From: Aulostomus chinensis | Lineage: Eukaryota; Chordata; Actinopteri; Syngnathiformes; Aulostomidae | Assembly: GCA_037954235.1 (NCBI GenBank) | Contig: JBBMOA010000012.1 | Location: 13,344,644-13,408,643 of the forward strand | Direction: 5' to 3' | DNA: 64,000 nt | Shown here: one piece after another, positions 22,704-35,700 of the stretch | Numbering within the stretch: position 1 is the first letter of the stretch | Layout of the letters: each line of letters starts with the position of its first letter | Position numbers and translations under genes: made by a program | Notes under the pieces: model-generated | Databases searched by the model: none | Seen by the model: the letters and a program-made list of their open reading frames with translations, nothing else | Told to the model about the DNA's origin: nothing

Positions 22704-24958
22704 TGTGACTGTTGTTAAATCTCCTGTGTTGTGAAATATGGACCGACGCTCTCTTCAAGCTTAGACTGGACTTTATTGCCTGTATTCAGCATAAAAATGC
22801 GCTGGTCAGTCAACACAGCTCTATGGAAAAGTTAGCAAAAATTAGCTTAGCTGAGGAGCTAAGGAAGCCAACTCCAAACACTGACAGAATTCAAACAACT
22901 TGACACATTAAAGTGAGGGCAATGCATTCGCCACCTTCTTACGTGTTGTCAGACTTAGTATTATGATAGCTGTGTCTTTAAATTACATTATTTTAGCGGT
23001 GTTTAATGTCACGCCGTGCTTCATGTAACCTACCATGGCAGCAATCTCTCATACTGGCACTGTGCTGATGTCACAGTCAGTATTTATATGCTGAGAGACC
23101 CGCCAACCAGTGAAGATTCACTGAATAAACTAAAACAGGATTGGCTGTGGTTGTAGCAAGTAGAATCAACCTCAAAACTCCGTTACAGATGCATGGATCA
23201 TGTTATCTCAAGTTAAGGCAAAAGCCAGAAATACATCACACATTTATGATATGGTTTTAGAGGTGGAGCGGTTCAGCAAGACTACGGCTTGGCTTTCATT
23301 GCGGGTTCTGGGACACAGTTTCAGTTTCACTTCATTTTAACGTGTGTTACAGAGGGGAAAAATATGTCCAGCATGACCTGAAATGAATCAATGTCATGAA
23401 TATTGTGGTTACTGAATTTTACTATCGTTTAAGGTCACTGTCACGCGAGTGCCTGTACTCTGTACTGTCTCAGCAAAGGTGGAGTTAATGAGTCACCCAT
23501 GCAGCCCAGTTCATACACACAAACTAATATAAACTACGTTTCCTTGAGAAACCAAATAATTACGGTTCAAACACCTATTGAGCCTTGGGTTGTGCATTGA
23601 ACTCACACTTTGCTGCAAATGCAAAACATCAAAGATGGAAAAAAAATCTTCTCAAGTATTTCTCATGCATCAACATGTTCATACGCCCAGCAATCCTCAA
23701 CAACATATGGAGAACAAACCGCTGAGCGAGAGAAGGAAGAGGAGAAAAGTTCAACTCTGTAATTCTATTATGCTAAAAGGTCAGAACCACCAATGCAGCA
23801 TGCCAGTAAAAACCACAGAGCAAAACATCTCCTCAGTGAGAAGATCTACACCCACATATGTACTTCCTGCTGAATGAATTAATACAGGTGATTGTGGTGT
23901 ATTTAAAAATGAGGGAACATCATAATTATATCATCATTCATAATAATATTAAATACGATAAGCAAAGGAATCAAAGAGCCTTTTTATCCCCTTGATGTGA
24001 TGCACACCATTAGCCTGAAACAGATTCATGTGACTCATTCCAAATGTAGAAACTACGCTCATACACACTCACATTATTTATTTTGTGGAGAAAAACAAAA
24101 CGTAACTTTCATTTAAGACCCACTGTCTGGATAAACATGAACATCAAGTCCTTTTTTTTCCCCGCCAGCCAGAAATGCAGTAAAAGTTTTCTATTCCACT
24201 TCTATTCTTTGGTGAAATACCAAACTTAATGTCTTAGGGTTTAGAGTCTGCTGGGAGGGTAAGATTTCTTAGAAAAAAACATTTTTGAGAAATTATGATA
24301 AACTTATTCTTTGTTTTTCAAATGTGTTTTGATGATTTTATAAAGTGTTCAATTATTTATCAGTCAAGAGCATCTGTATCAGCACAAACATCTCTAACAA
24401 AGAAGAATCAATGATATAGAATTCATACTCCCCAGCTCTGATCCATACCATCAGAAATACTTGATGGTCATTTGGGGAATGGAATACTCTTAAATGAGAT
24501 ATTATTTATGAAATTAAGCAAAATACAAATGCTTATTTTAGGCCTTTATGCATCCTGACCTCCTCCTAAACTTTATTCAATGCTGATGGTCTTAAGTAAC
24601 TCCCTGTTTTCTGTTGACAGATTGCTTTGAGGATTACAGGACAGTTATTATCGGTGGTTTTACATGCATGGATAACTGAAACCTGGATGACTGACAAGCA
24701 TTAAGGTTGCATTTTCTCTGATTTCATCAGTTATATATGTAAATGATGACCGTAATTCATAGGAAATGTAATTGTAAAGGTAGACTCTGTATCATGGTTC
24801 ACTGCAGCTTGTAAACACATTCGTTTAAATTGGGCCCATCCTCCCAGACTCACCAGTCACCAGAAGCATCCGCACCCAACCCCTTGCAAAATGACACACA
24901 CTCACCAGCGGGAAGCAATAGCTAAATTTAAGCTAGCACGGGTTAACTGTTGACTAAA

Positions 24959-25450
24959 ACAAGCTAAATACCAGTTAGCACAAGCTGAACTTCAGCTGGG
25001 ACAAGTTAAACCCTGGCTAGGACAAGCTAAACTGCAGATGAGACAAGTTAAACCCTGGCTAGGACAAGCTAAACTGCAGATGAGACAAGTTAAACCCTGG
25101 CTAGGACAAGCTAAACCGCAGCTGAGACAAGTTAAACCCTGGCTAGGACAAGCTAAACTTCAGCTGGGACAAGTTAAACCCTGGCTAGGACAAGCTAAAC
25201 TGCAGATGAGACAAGTTAAACCCTGGCTAGGACAAGCTAAACTGCAGCTGAGACAAGTTAAACCCTGGCTAGGACAAGCTAAACTCCAGCTAGGACAAGC
25301 TAAACCTCAACTAGGTAAAGTTAAACCCTGGTTAGAACAAGCTAAACCCTGGCTAGGTCAAGTTAAACCACGGCTAGGACAAGCTAACCGCCAGCTAGGA
25401 CCAGCTAAACACTACATGGACAAGCAAAGTGCTGCCTAACACAAGCAAAC
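24959..25450. repeat. 21-bp minisatellite, about 23 units, with a 42-bp higher-order dimer
   Basis: The basic unit is ACAAGCTAAACTGCAGCTGAG or its partner ACAAGTTAAACCCTGGCTAGG, alternating as a 42-bp dimer through the centre and degenerating at both edges. Because 21 bp is seven codons, the array keeps an open plus-strand frame from 25038 to 25439 with a heptad-like peptide (RQVKPWL/GQAKLQM). The frame has no splice sites or promoter around it, so I treat it as a by-product of the repeat period. Confidence 0.93.
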
Positions 25451-26078
25451 TGTCACTTCTTGTCACCTACCTGCTCAGCAGAAAACAGGAAAACTCCACT
25501 TTGCACTTCACCCCCAGTGCCTCCCTCAGTTCTGTCATTTCCTCACTCTAGTCTGTGTTTTATCCACGCCCAACCTCACCTGCATGCTGTTATAGGTGGG
25601 AAGGGGGGGGGGGGGTGCACAACTACTTCCTGCCCAGAAACATCCTGACACCCCCCCCCCCCCAAAAAAATTGCAGCTCTGCATTCACAGTCACCACCAC
25701 CACAGCGCATGATCATTGAGCCACATTCATTTTGTAATTAAATAAAGTTATGAGGCCTACAAGCATGATAAGTGTCATCGAAAACAGTTTGCAAGCTGAT
25801 CCTGATTGAGAGTTAGCGTAGCTACTCAAGGGTGATCTGGGAAAACAAAGCCTTCAGTGCACAATCAGTAAGAACAACCAGGTAGGAAACAGCTTGAGTG
25901 AGCGGTGAAAGGGAAATCAAAAATGTAGATCCAAAAAATACTTACCTTTCCACATATTGCAGAATTTTAATGACAAAGGGAGCAAGTGCCATTTTTTTCA
26001 GGATTTGAAATTTAGGAATACTGCAATTTTTCATGTTCATTATAAGGATTTTTTTTTAATACATGAATGACGTTTACA

Positions 26079-26458
26079 GTGGGGGCTGCATGGTGGTGCA
26101 GTGGTCAGCACTGTGGCCTCACAGCAAGAAGGTTCCGGGTTCGAGTCCCGGCTCGGGCACGTGATCTTTCTGTGTGGAGTCTGCATGTTCTCCCTGTTCC
26201 TGTGTGGGTTCTCTCTGGTACTCCGGCTTCCTCCCACAGTCCAAAGACATCAAGAGAGGACGAGGCTGATTGATACTCTAAATTGACCGTAGGTGTGACT
26301 GTGAGTGTGAATGGTTGTTCGTCTCTCTATGTTGGCCCTGCGATGGACTGGTGACCTGTCCAGGGTGAACCCCGCCTCTCGCCCGTTGACGCTGGGATAG
26401 GCTCCAGCCCCCCGCGACCCTTAATGTGTAGGAATAAGCGGAAGATGACGATGGATGG
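26079..26458 (+). mobile_element. Full-length tRNA-derived SINE (head type A)
   Basis: This is the best-preserved copy, 380 bp long. It has the A box TGGTGCAGTGG, the B box GGTTCGAGTCC, the body with CCAAAGACATCAAGAG and GTCCAGGGTGAACCCCGCC, and the tail GATGGATGGATG. A perfect 12-bp target-site duplication, ATGACGTTTACA, lies at 26067-26078 and 26459-26470. The intact duplication and promoter boxes suggest a relatively young insertion. Confidence 0.95.
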
Positions 26459-27399
26459 ATGACGTTTACATTTGTGTTGAGGGGACTTTTCTGGCTTCTC
26501 TTGGTTTATTTTTGTTTCAGACTTTGTATCACAAGATTCTGCAATTAAATAATAATATCTTCGTACACTTAATCAATAAAAGAAATACAATAATTACAAA
26601 TGAATTATCCAGAAACAAACAAAAAAACCCAACAACATCGGGGGACACATGCAGCTGCATCACTAAAAATATGTAGTGATTACTGTTGACCGCTAGAGGG
26701 CAGTGTCATCCAGGGTGAAGCACTGATGGGTACATTTGCTGTACAATGAATTGCGGATCATAAATATTAACAGTCAGATCAAAATTTCCTATTGTGAAAA
26801 TGTTGTTATACATCTTTCAGTGTAAAAATGAAGACTGAATGAATTTCTCGACAGTTAAAAGAGGCACAGGTATGTTGTCTCTGTTGCCTCAGACGTGATA
26901 TATCGACACTTATACATCGCAATACAGGTGAAATGATTTGTTATGGAGTGGAGGACTTACTGAACCAACCACATGACACATATCAAAGGGAGAAAACATC
27001 ACACAGACTGTTGTCATAACAACATATTGCCATGAACACAAAGTACCATCTGTTGTGAGATTTTAAAGACACATCGAAAGGACACGCCGATAGATGATGA
27101 TTTCCCGGAAAGAATTAGAAGAATGACTTCCATATAAACACTGCAGGAATAAACATCATGAAAAGACGTTGGCCATCACAGCAAACCAGCTAGCATTATC
27201 AAAAACAAAAAAACAAAAAAAAAAACTCTGACACAATGCTAAAAAAAAAAAGATGAAATGAAAGAAGACTTTGGAAAATATGATTATTCTCATATGATCA
27301 AAAATGATGCTGGAAAGTTCCAGTTCGTAGTTTAGGGGATGAAGTTTTGATTGCACAATGCTCTTTGAGCCAAACGTCCTAATTCATAGTTGTTACTAG

Positions 27400-27401
<2 letters not shown>

Positions 27402-27462
<61 letters not shown>
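27402..27462. repeat. (CA)n microsatellite
   Basis: A pure CA tract of about 61 bp. Confidence 0.97.
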
Positions 27463-27464
<2 letters not shown>

Positions 27465-28158
27465 TAATCATACACATTAATCTGTATTCAATCCGGCTCC
27501 AGGCTGACCTTGAGTGTTTCACCTGAGCTATGCGCCCTGCATCCATTAAGTCGGTGTGGTGTAAAACCATTTCACAGCATCAGCGTGAAGTGTCTATTAC
27601 CACCATCTTATTTCCTGTTTATATGGCAACTGCCTCAACATCCTGTTTTTAATTACTTCTCTCCAGCAGCAGATGCTTCTCACAGCAACCTGCTGTGGAT
27701 TACTCCCCTGAGAACTAATGTGCTGTGACAGACCCCACTTTTCCAATCAATAACTCGCCCTAAATCTGCCATCTCTCTGCCTGCCAAACTCACTCCCACT
27801 TCTAATGGCACATCATTTTCTTTAAGGGGGTGTAATTGCAGACTGTGGAAAGCTGTAGCCCTTTTGTGTTTCCAACTACGTAGATACTTAAAAGTACAGA
27901 AACTACAGCAAGACAGGAAGTGATGGGGGCTTTACACGGTGTTCAGTGTGTGTATCACATATGACAAAGCATTCACTTCCCTCTTTTGGCTGATAGAGGC
28001 GATAAAACCTGCTATTGGCAGTAGCTTGTCGAGATTTTTTGCGGAAAATTCAATGGTAAGTTCAGTCTTTTCTTTTTTTTTAAAAATGGCAAGGATACCA
28101 AAATATTTTTGACCTTTAAGTTGAAGAAAAAGGTCGTCTTGGCAGGACTGTTTCATAG

Positions 28159-28162
<4 letters not shown>

Positions 28163-28247
<85 letters not shown>
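28163..28247. repeat. (GT)n microsatellite
   Basis: A pure GT tract of about 85 bp, the longest dinucleotide run in the window. Confidence 0.97.
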
Positions 28248-28248
<1 letters not shown>

Positions 28249-29346
28249 GGGACAAACTGGTTTAACACTCCTGATCTGATTCTGTATCTTTAAAGTAATT
28301 TAGAAAATCAATATTTGCAACTGATAATCAATCAGAACTCTCAACACACACATGACAGACAGACAGACAGAAGGTTCCAGTGTGGTGCAGCGAACTGAAA
28401 TGTGAAACTAAGATGTCACATGATTTCTGATGAAGTCCCAACATCACAAGTAAAGAGAAAAATTTCACTCCCCCATTTTGACCCGGTCCACAGACGGTTT
28501 TCTGCTGTTCTGTCCTAAGTTCGACACGTACAGTGTGCTTTGAATACTTGTTTCCTTGGTTTATGTTTATATGCACGGGATGAAGCCCGTTAGTCACTTC
28601 CTGTCTCCTAAAAATAGCCCCGGTTTTAAAATCAACAAACAGGTTCAACAAACTGTTAAATTTGCACAGAATAAAAAGCAGCTTTTCGTTGTCTCAGCAG
28701 CAGTAGAAAATGTTTCTTTTTTATCTCGTATGGAGGATAGTTGACAACATTTTTTAGAACATCTGACACAGTTTTACAGTTGCAATGAAAAAAGTTTCGT
28801 CATTGTTTCTGTGTTGTTTCCTCTTTTGTCCCTTTACATTTCAGACTCAATGGACTAAGAGATTATTTCCACATGATGTCTAAAAGTAAGTAAGAAATCA
28901 TTTGAAACTTCATGCTTTAAAATGCAAACGTGCAATCTAAGAACACAGCTTTCTGCATGTTTAGCGGTGATGGTGTCAGTTTTGATTTTATGGTTTTATA
29001 TGCGATTCGTTCTTTCAATTTCATTCTTAAATCATAAAAAAACTACAGTTGTACTCGAAGGCAGCCTTCGCCAAATCCGGAGTAAAAGAAAATGCAAAAC
29101 TCTGCAATGTTGAACGAATGTCCTAAAATGTAATGGTCTATGCTACAGCCCCCCAGCACGTTTTGGTGAAAGCCTTGTAGTTTTTGAATAATAGTTGTGA
29201 TACTTCTTATTTTTAGCAGCCTTACAAATTTGGCAAAATGTAAGATTTCGTCTGAATTGTTGCTGTTTATGTCTGTAGGAATAGAGAAGGTGCACAGCAG
29301 GAGATTTCCCGAAGAACAGGACTTATAGAAACTCTGCTGTTTCAGT

Positions 29347-30366
29347 ATGAAGCAGGACCTAAGCTCCTCCAACATGTCCGTGGGACTTGGAGCTTCTAGG
29401 CGAGGGCGGGAGCTGGCGGAGTACCACATGGCAGGCCTGATCTTTTACAGCTTCGTCTTCATCATCGGAGTCCTCGTCAACTTCACGGCTTTATGGGTGT
29501 TTGCGCTCACCACCAAGAAGAGGAACTCCGTCACCGTCTACATGATAAACGTGGCCATGGTAGACCTCACCTTCATCGTGCTGCTCCCCTTCAGAATGGT
29601 CTACCACCACCAGGACTACTGGCCCTTTGGAGATCTCTTCTGCCGCATCAGCGCAGCCCTCACTGTCTTCTACCCGTGCATCGCCCTGTGGCTCTTTGCT
29701 CTCATCAGTGCCGACCGCTTCATGGCCATAGTCCAGCCGAAGCATGGCAAGGAGCTGAGGAATGTCCCCAAGGCAGTTGTGGCATGTGTTGGAGTGTGGC
29801 TCATGACCCTGGGTAGCACCATCCCACTGCTCTTCTCTGAAGACGACCCCGATCGCACCTCTAACTTCACCACCTGCATCAAAATGCAAGATATCATCTA
29901 CCTGAACCGTGACAACCCGGTCAACTTTGTACGGCTCGTCTTCTTCTTCCTGGTGCCCGTATGTGTCATGATCGGCTGCTACATTGTCATTGTAGATAAC
30001 CTGATCCATGGCCGCACCTCCAAACTCAAACCTAAAGTCAAGCAGAAATCCATCCGGATCATCATCACACTCATCGTCCAAGTCTTAGTGTGTTTTGTGC
30101 CTTTCCACGCGTGTTTGGTTCTTCATTTGATCGGGAAAGACAGAGAAGTGGCATTTAGCACCTGGGCAGTCTTCACCACCTTCCTGATGAACCTGAGCAC
30201 AGTCTTGGACATCATCCTGTACTACATCGTCTCCAAGCAGTTCCAGGACAGGGTGATCAGCGTAATCCTGTACAGGAACTACCTGAGGAGTGTGAGGCGG
30301 AAGGGCAGGCACACGCACACCGGCAGCATCCGATCAATGAGCAACCTGACAAGCGCGATGATATGA
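29347..30366 (+). CDS. gpr18: GPR18, class A G-protein-coupled receptor
   Basis: A 339-residue seven-transmembrane receptor in one coding exon; human GPR18 is 331 residues. It has a sequon at N9, N45 in TM1 within GVLVNFTALW, VD at 71-72 in TM2, the disulphide pair C99/C177, DRF at 123-125, VPFH in TM6 and LDIILYY in TM7, where DP is replaced by DI as the mammalian protein has DV. Blocks such as HGRTSKLKPKVK, KSIRIIITL, FTTFLMNLST and YIVSKQFQ are nearly identical to mammalian GPR18. The mammalian receptor is linked to lipid ligands (N-arachidonyl glycine, resolvin D2; both debated) and is expressed in lymphoid cells. ATG 29347 is preferred over the in-frame ATG at 29374 because it keeps the N9 sequon; a probable acceptor at 29278 suggests a non-coding first exon. 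It lies downstream of gpr183, as expected from the conserved pair. Confidence 0.95.
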   Translation: MKQDLSSSNMSVGLGASRRGRELAEYHMAGLIFYSFVFIIGVLVNFTALWVFALTTKKRNSVTVYMINVAMVDLTFIVLLPFRMVYHHQDYWPFGDLFCRISAALTVFYPCIALWLFALISADRFMAIVQPKHGKELRNVPKAVVACVGVWLMTLGSTIPLLFSEDDPDRTSNFTTCIKMQDIIYLNRDNPVNFVRLVFFFLVPVCVMIGCYIVIVDNLIHGRTSKLKPKVKQKSIRIIITLIVQVLVCFVPFHACLVLHLIGKDREVAFSTWAVFTTFLMNLSTVLDIILYYIVSKQFQDRVISVILYRNYLRSVRRKGRHTHTGSIRSMSNLTSAMI

Positions 30367-30691
30367 AACTTCCATCTACGCTTTGGTACAATGCAACACA
30401 GAATGCCTACACTGTTCATTATCAAACGCATATTCCAAAAAAAAAAAAAAATTGCAATTAATTTCCAAGATGTAATTTACACTCACAGTATGGGAGTGCT
30501 GCTGTTTGTGGCAAAAACATCTGTGTTGAGAGCTGATTGAGTCACCCAGGAGACTTGAGATGTTTTCTGCACATCTTTGCTCTGGCAGACACAAGAATCT
30601 GTAACTCAGGTGTAGCATATGCAGGTGAAAATACAGCTCATAATCATTAAAACATAGCCCGCAGTTCTTTTTGCTTTTCTTTGTGACTATG

Positions 30692-30697
30692 AATAAA
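30692..30697 (+). promoter_or_regulatory. gpr18: Candidate polyadenylation signal of gpr18
   Basis: AATAAA lies about 325 bases after the stop codon, in the context TGACTATGAATAAACATC. It implies a short 3' UTR. Confidence 0.45.
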
Positions 30698-32377
30698 CAT
30701 CTCATTACTTCAACCAAGAACTATAAAGGAAATGACAAGGCCGGCTGCACACCTCGGCTCTGTAGCGCCTCGTGATTTTATGAGGAGGTGAAAATAAAAC
30801 TATAGGCGCTACCACGACGTCATATATGACACACAAGTGGTTATCAAACTTTTTTCCCGACGAACTTATGGGCGAGTAAATAATCAAAGTGTGTGACCCC
30901 CTGTGGGGCCCTGACCTGCAGGTTGAGAACCAGTGCAAAAGGGGAAATGTTTTGGCTGGAATTACATCACCCTGTCATATCAGTGGGGTCAGTTGAAGCC
31001 AGACTGCTAGAACAGACACTCCTGCTGTGGCTCCAGTGACCAGGTGATGGCAGCATGGCACAACTTGATCTAATCTCCCCTCCGCCACAGCAAGAGGAAC
31101 CGCTGCTCCTTCAGTTCTCAAGTGTAAAGTGCAAGTTTTGTTTTTTTTGTCCTTTTACAGAAGCGAATACTTTCACTTTTTTCCCCCCACCCGCAAAATA
31201 TCCTCCACCTTCCCACAGTGAAGTTACGGCTCCCTCCACGGTGGAGGTGAATTGTATTGATCAGATGTTAAATGATTCAGTCACTGGGAGTGCATTTACA
31301 GTAACATCCTCCAGAGATGTCAGCCAGGCTTTTCCACGAGATTTAAAGCAACCTTACGAGGGAAAATCTGTTTCGACTTCCATAAGCGTCACCTGCTATT
31401 TATCCTCAATTTATTCCTTAAATGAAGTGATGAGTCAGAGGCTGTGTGACACTTTAATTGTAACTGTTTAATATGAACAGAGGGTGGTGGGTGTGTGTGT
31501 GAGTGGGGGGGGGGGGGGGGGGGGGCACATGTTTGAATGTGACAGTTATAATAGATACCCTGCACAAACATCAGCCAAGCTAAAAAATCGATTTGGTGTT
31601 GCCAGTGTTAAAATAATTGAGTTAGTGTGTCTGTCACACCTACACAGTCTTAACTGGATTAGACAGAGACTCAGTGTGGCTGAGTAAGTCATACAATTAG
31701 ACAGTAGAGGCTCTGTGGCGGAGCCACATGGACCATAACCATAATGTCACTTCCTGATTATCAAATGGAAAATCAATTACAAAATGTGTTAAACTGGGCT
31801 TTTCATTAAAAGACTCAGGGTCATTAATTTGTATTTTTTTTATTTTTTTGTATGTATATTCTTGTTTGGTTTTTGATGTTTTTATGCCTTTTTTGCTCAA
31901 ATTATAAAAACTAAAAAAAAAAAAAAAAAAAAGTAAGCAGATCACAATAAGCAAAAAAAAGAAGTCATGACATCTGTAGCAGTGAGAAACTGAATCAAAT
32001 TTGCATCGACCAAAAAGACGCGGTCTGATGGGACCTGCCCTTTTAATATGAACTCTTTTGTCCTCATACTTATTTCGGTCTTCTATCTTTATCTTAAACC
32101 ACTTTTGATTTCCGTACTAAAAATTAAAGGAGGATAACCCTATGTACTTATGTATATACACCAAGTCCAAACACAATTTATGTATGAACAAATGTTTATA
32201 CCTCAGGTTTCCATTTGCTGTGTGTATATCACTCACTTTCACTTCCATAAATTGACTTCTCTGACTGATCGCCATCTTTCTTTAATTTTATTCTTTTTAC
32301 AAGCTGCTGCATGTCACATGGCCCCAAATTAAACAGAGCAGGGGAATGAGTTAGAAGTCGTGGTTAAAAATTAATAA

Positions 32378-32710
32378 TCTTGTGGCAACAAATCAATCAA
32401 ATTGCGGGAGCAAGTTCTATCTTATTACCACAAATTAATAAGAGCATGGGAACAGCTTATCTTTCTATCTTTTGCCCACATATTATTGAAATTGTGGAAA
32501 CAAATGAACATTTCTTGATCATAAATTAATCAAATTATGAAAACAAGTTACAACTCGGGGTCAAAAGAAATGATCCAAAGCAGGGACGAACGGTTAAATC
32601 TTGTGGCCAGAACTAAATTCATTTGCAGGAACAAGTTAAACCTCACGGCCAAATATTTTTCAAATTGTGGGAACGACTTATGTCTGGTGTCCAGCGTGGG
32701 AACAACTTCC
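32378..32710. repeat. Degenerate tandem repeat with a period of about 43 bp
   Basis: About eight diverged units follow the pattern CTTGTGGCCACAAATTAAT, then CAAATTGTGGGAACAAGTT. The recurring anchors are the CTTGTGG/CTTATTACC starts and the GGGAACAAGTT ends. A related single unit is visible near 50135-50180 inside a dach1 intron. Ends are approximate. Confidence 0.65.
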
Positions 32711-35700
32711 ACGCCACAGCCTCCATTCCTTTGACCCGGTCAGGACAGGTCAAGACGTAGCCACACTGGAATGACATGACCTAGATTTACACCGCATTTA
32801 ATAAGAGGGGGAAAATGCACATGGAATTCTGGGAACTGCAGTTCATCACATGATGATAGTTTTATTGGCTGCTGGACTACATGTGGATTTATAACTGAGA
32901 GGTCAACTGAGAGGCCAAACGTCAAAAGACACATCAGAGGGTCTTCTATCTGTCCCACCTGTTAGACATCAAAGAAAAACCAGCCATGCTGCTCACAGCA
33001 ACTGGCATTTAAAACAATTAAGTTTCCTGTCAAGTCCCTGTGATGAATTATCCGGAAGCTTTACCCGCCATAATTCTAAATCTTCCCAACAAGTGCCTTT
33101 GTTGTAGGGAAATTAATGAAAACAAGATTGTCTTTCATAAGAGCTGATCTAACAGCGCGACAGCCAGCTGCTCTTCTTTGGGAGTAGAAACAGTCAGCAT
33201 TAAACACGGCGCAGAAGAAATACTTTTCTTCTTTTTTTTTTTTTTATACCCCACTCGTGTGGAAAACAAATCAGGCGGCGAGCACAGTGGCCATCTGTTT
33301 TGTTATTTGATATGTGTGAATACATGTTGTAATGACTTTGTTTGTGAATCAACACAGAGAGCTCTCGAAGTGCTGGAGTGTTCAAAGCTAATCATATAAT
33401 TGGACACAATAGTCGATGACAAATGGAGACGCTCGCAGCCAGCCAGCTGGGGAAGTGAATATGTAATCATTGTGAAATCATATCATTTTTGCATATTTGA
33501 AGACAGCTTAATAGAGTTTGCGTGTCAGCGCACTATCAAATGATGATCACAGACAGTTTGGCTGCATTTGTTTCCCAAAGTCGACTTCTTATTTCAATCA
33601 TGACGAGTTTGTTTCTTCCGCGGTCACATAGTTTCAGGCTACTTTGAATGATGAACCAGATTTGGGACAAGTGACTCCAGGCAGTAAATGCCTACTTTTA
33701 AATCCAGGGTTACCAGCACCAAAGTGGGAGCTCCAGTGTCTCAATTACTAGACAATGGGATTTAAAAAATATACATTTATCCACACAATACATGACAACT
33801 GAGGAAGCATGAGCGCGAAATAGCAAGCAGCCAAAGAAATCCAAACGACTGGCAAACACTTGTGGATGAATGATTCAAATAAAAGGTAGAGTCATGACTA
33901 AACCTTCAGTCCTTAACTGACTGGATTTATGGTTAGAGGTTGAATTTGATCATATGATACACGTAACCACAACAATATCCGCTGTTGTGTTTTAAATGTC
34001 GGTAAATACTCACGTCCTGCATAAAAAAAGATGATGTTGTGTAGGTACTGACACACAACCCAAGGTCACGATCAGAGGCGGGAGGTGGTTCTATACTTCA
34101 GTCGATTTTTCAGTATCTGCACATTTACAGACAGTTTTTCTGGTAACTATTTGCTTTGAACACAAATATTTTCTACCCCTTACATTTTCAAAACATGCGT
34201 GTTACTTCAGCTTTAATCCATTTTCGTAGAATTTTCAATTTTTTCCGGTCATTGTGCAGCTTTCCTACGACGACAGTGGCATCAAACAAAATACATGCGA
34301 CAATAAAATAAAGGGAAAATATTTCTTTGTGTATCCATCATCTACATACATAATGTCTGGTCTACTTTTAACTTCCATACATCGAGCACATTTCAGCGCC
34401 TGTATTTGCACCCCCCCCCCCCCCCCCACTTCAGTAAAGAGTGAATATTTTTACACCTTTGTTAAAGATCAATAATGGTTTGAGCCCTAATAGTGTCATT
34501 GGTCTTAATTTGGCACATACATTTATATGCTCATAAAACACAAAACTAGAAAGGTTTTTTGCCACCTATATACGTGTTTGAAATAGAATATTTTGCAGTT
34601 TGAAGTATTTTTACTGTGCCATTCATACTGTTTCCATTAGAGAGCACGGGGACATGAAAGAGCGGCTTTAATGTTATATGGATAGTGTATACATCTCGCC
34701 TGGCCTGGGCCTCCTTGTCTACTGTACTGCATTAGCAATAAGCAGCTGCCTGCATTTACATCAGTTACCGTTTCTCTCAGGGCACTTTAATACACTGAAC
34801 CTCTCCCCTGGTAAACTTTACAATAGGATGTTGAAGGATAGTTCTGGACTGCCATAGGAAATGAGAGGCACATGTGCATGGATCCAGTGGAGCAACAGTG
34901 GGTCCTTCTCCACCCCCCTGATGCTGAGCTTTAGGGTTGTACAATGAGACTAATGGATTCCTTTTGTGGACAAAACTGTGTTTACCACATGAGCTATTGT
35001 CGTTATCAGCGGTAGATACAGAACGATATCTTTGGTAGTTTAGCAGGAGAGCTCTGCAGAAGTCATATTTCACTTCCAGTTTAAAGAGATAATCTATTGC
35101 AAGAGTTTGAAATGAAACTAACTCCAATTGACCCTGCAGTTAGCACTAGAAGAGGAGGAAATATATGGCCTTGATTACAGCTGTGTGTCTATTTTAGCAG
35201 ATTGTGCTGTTGCTGATTCACACACATAGCCAGCCACCATTAGCACATATAAATAATGTAAGGCCCCTCAATTCTCTGCTCCCTCTCTCTCTCTCTCAAC
35301 TCCCCACTCAGCTAAGTGCCTGCATAGAAACCTTGGCCTCTTCTTGTCAGTCTCCTCCATAGATTAGTATAAGATTTATTTTAAGTCTGTAAAGCAGCAT
35401 GTTCTTGACGGTGTTCCGCTCAACCCATGTGGGAATGTTTTTAATTGTATCATGCGAAGTAGAATAGGAGCTCCAGTGGGGCCTGTGTCAGGTTGTGTTA
35501 ATATTTAATCCGGTCTCACTTCAACTTCTTCATGATCCACGGTATCGTAGCAGCATGTGAAGCCAACGTTAACACAGATAAAGAGACACAGAGACACTGT
35601 AGCTCCAGGATGTTGTCTCACTCAGGATGTCGTGTTGTAAAAAGCTTGTGAAATGAAATGTCGCTCTGCCGAGGCCTCGCAGTGCCCTGAACAGTGAGTA

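Larger units (their letters stand above)
21470..29270. other. Intergenic region between gpr183 and gpr18
   Basis: No protein-coding exon is supported here. The region contains two SINEs (22.4 and 26.1 kb), a 21-bp minisatellite (about 24.96-25.45 kb), long CA and GT tracts (27402-27462 and 28163-28247) and G/C homopolymers near 25604-25663. A non-coding first exon of gpr18 may lie in its 3' part, because an acceptor-like TTTATGTCTGTAG ends at 29278. Confidence 0.6.

Noticed and set aside
25038..25439. 133-residue heptad-repeat open frame read as a protein gene
   Set aside because: The frame is open only because the minisatellite unit is 21 bp with no stop; there is no promoter, splice signal or non-repetitive coding sequence.
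24959..25450. CRISPR-like array
   Set aside because: Units are contiguous with no unique spacers, the period is 21 bp, and the genome is a vertebrate; this is a minisatellite.
29491..30081. 196-residue open frame on the minus strand opposite gpr18
   Set aside because: It is the antisense shadow of the conserved gpr18 coding exon; its acidic, low-complexity peptide follows from codon usage on the sense strand.
30762..30812. Hairpin GTAGCGCCT/AGGCGCTAC as a structured RNA
   Set aside because: Nine-base arms with a 33-nt loop are within what chance and repeat decay can give in this much sequence.
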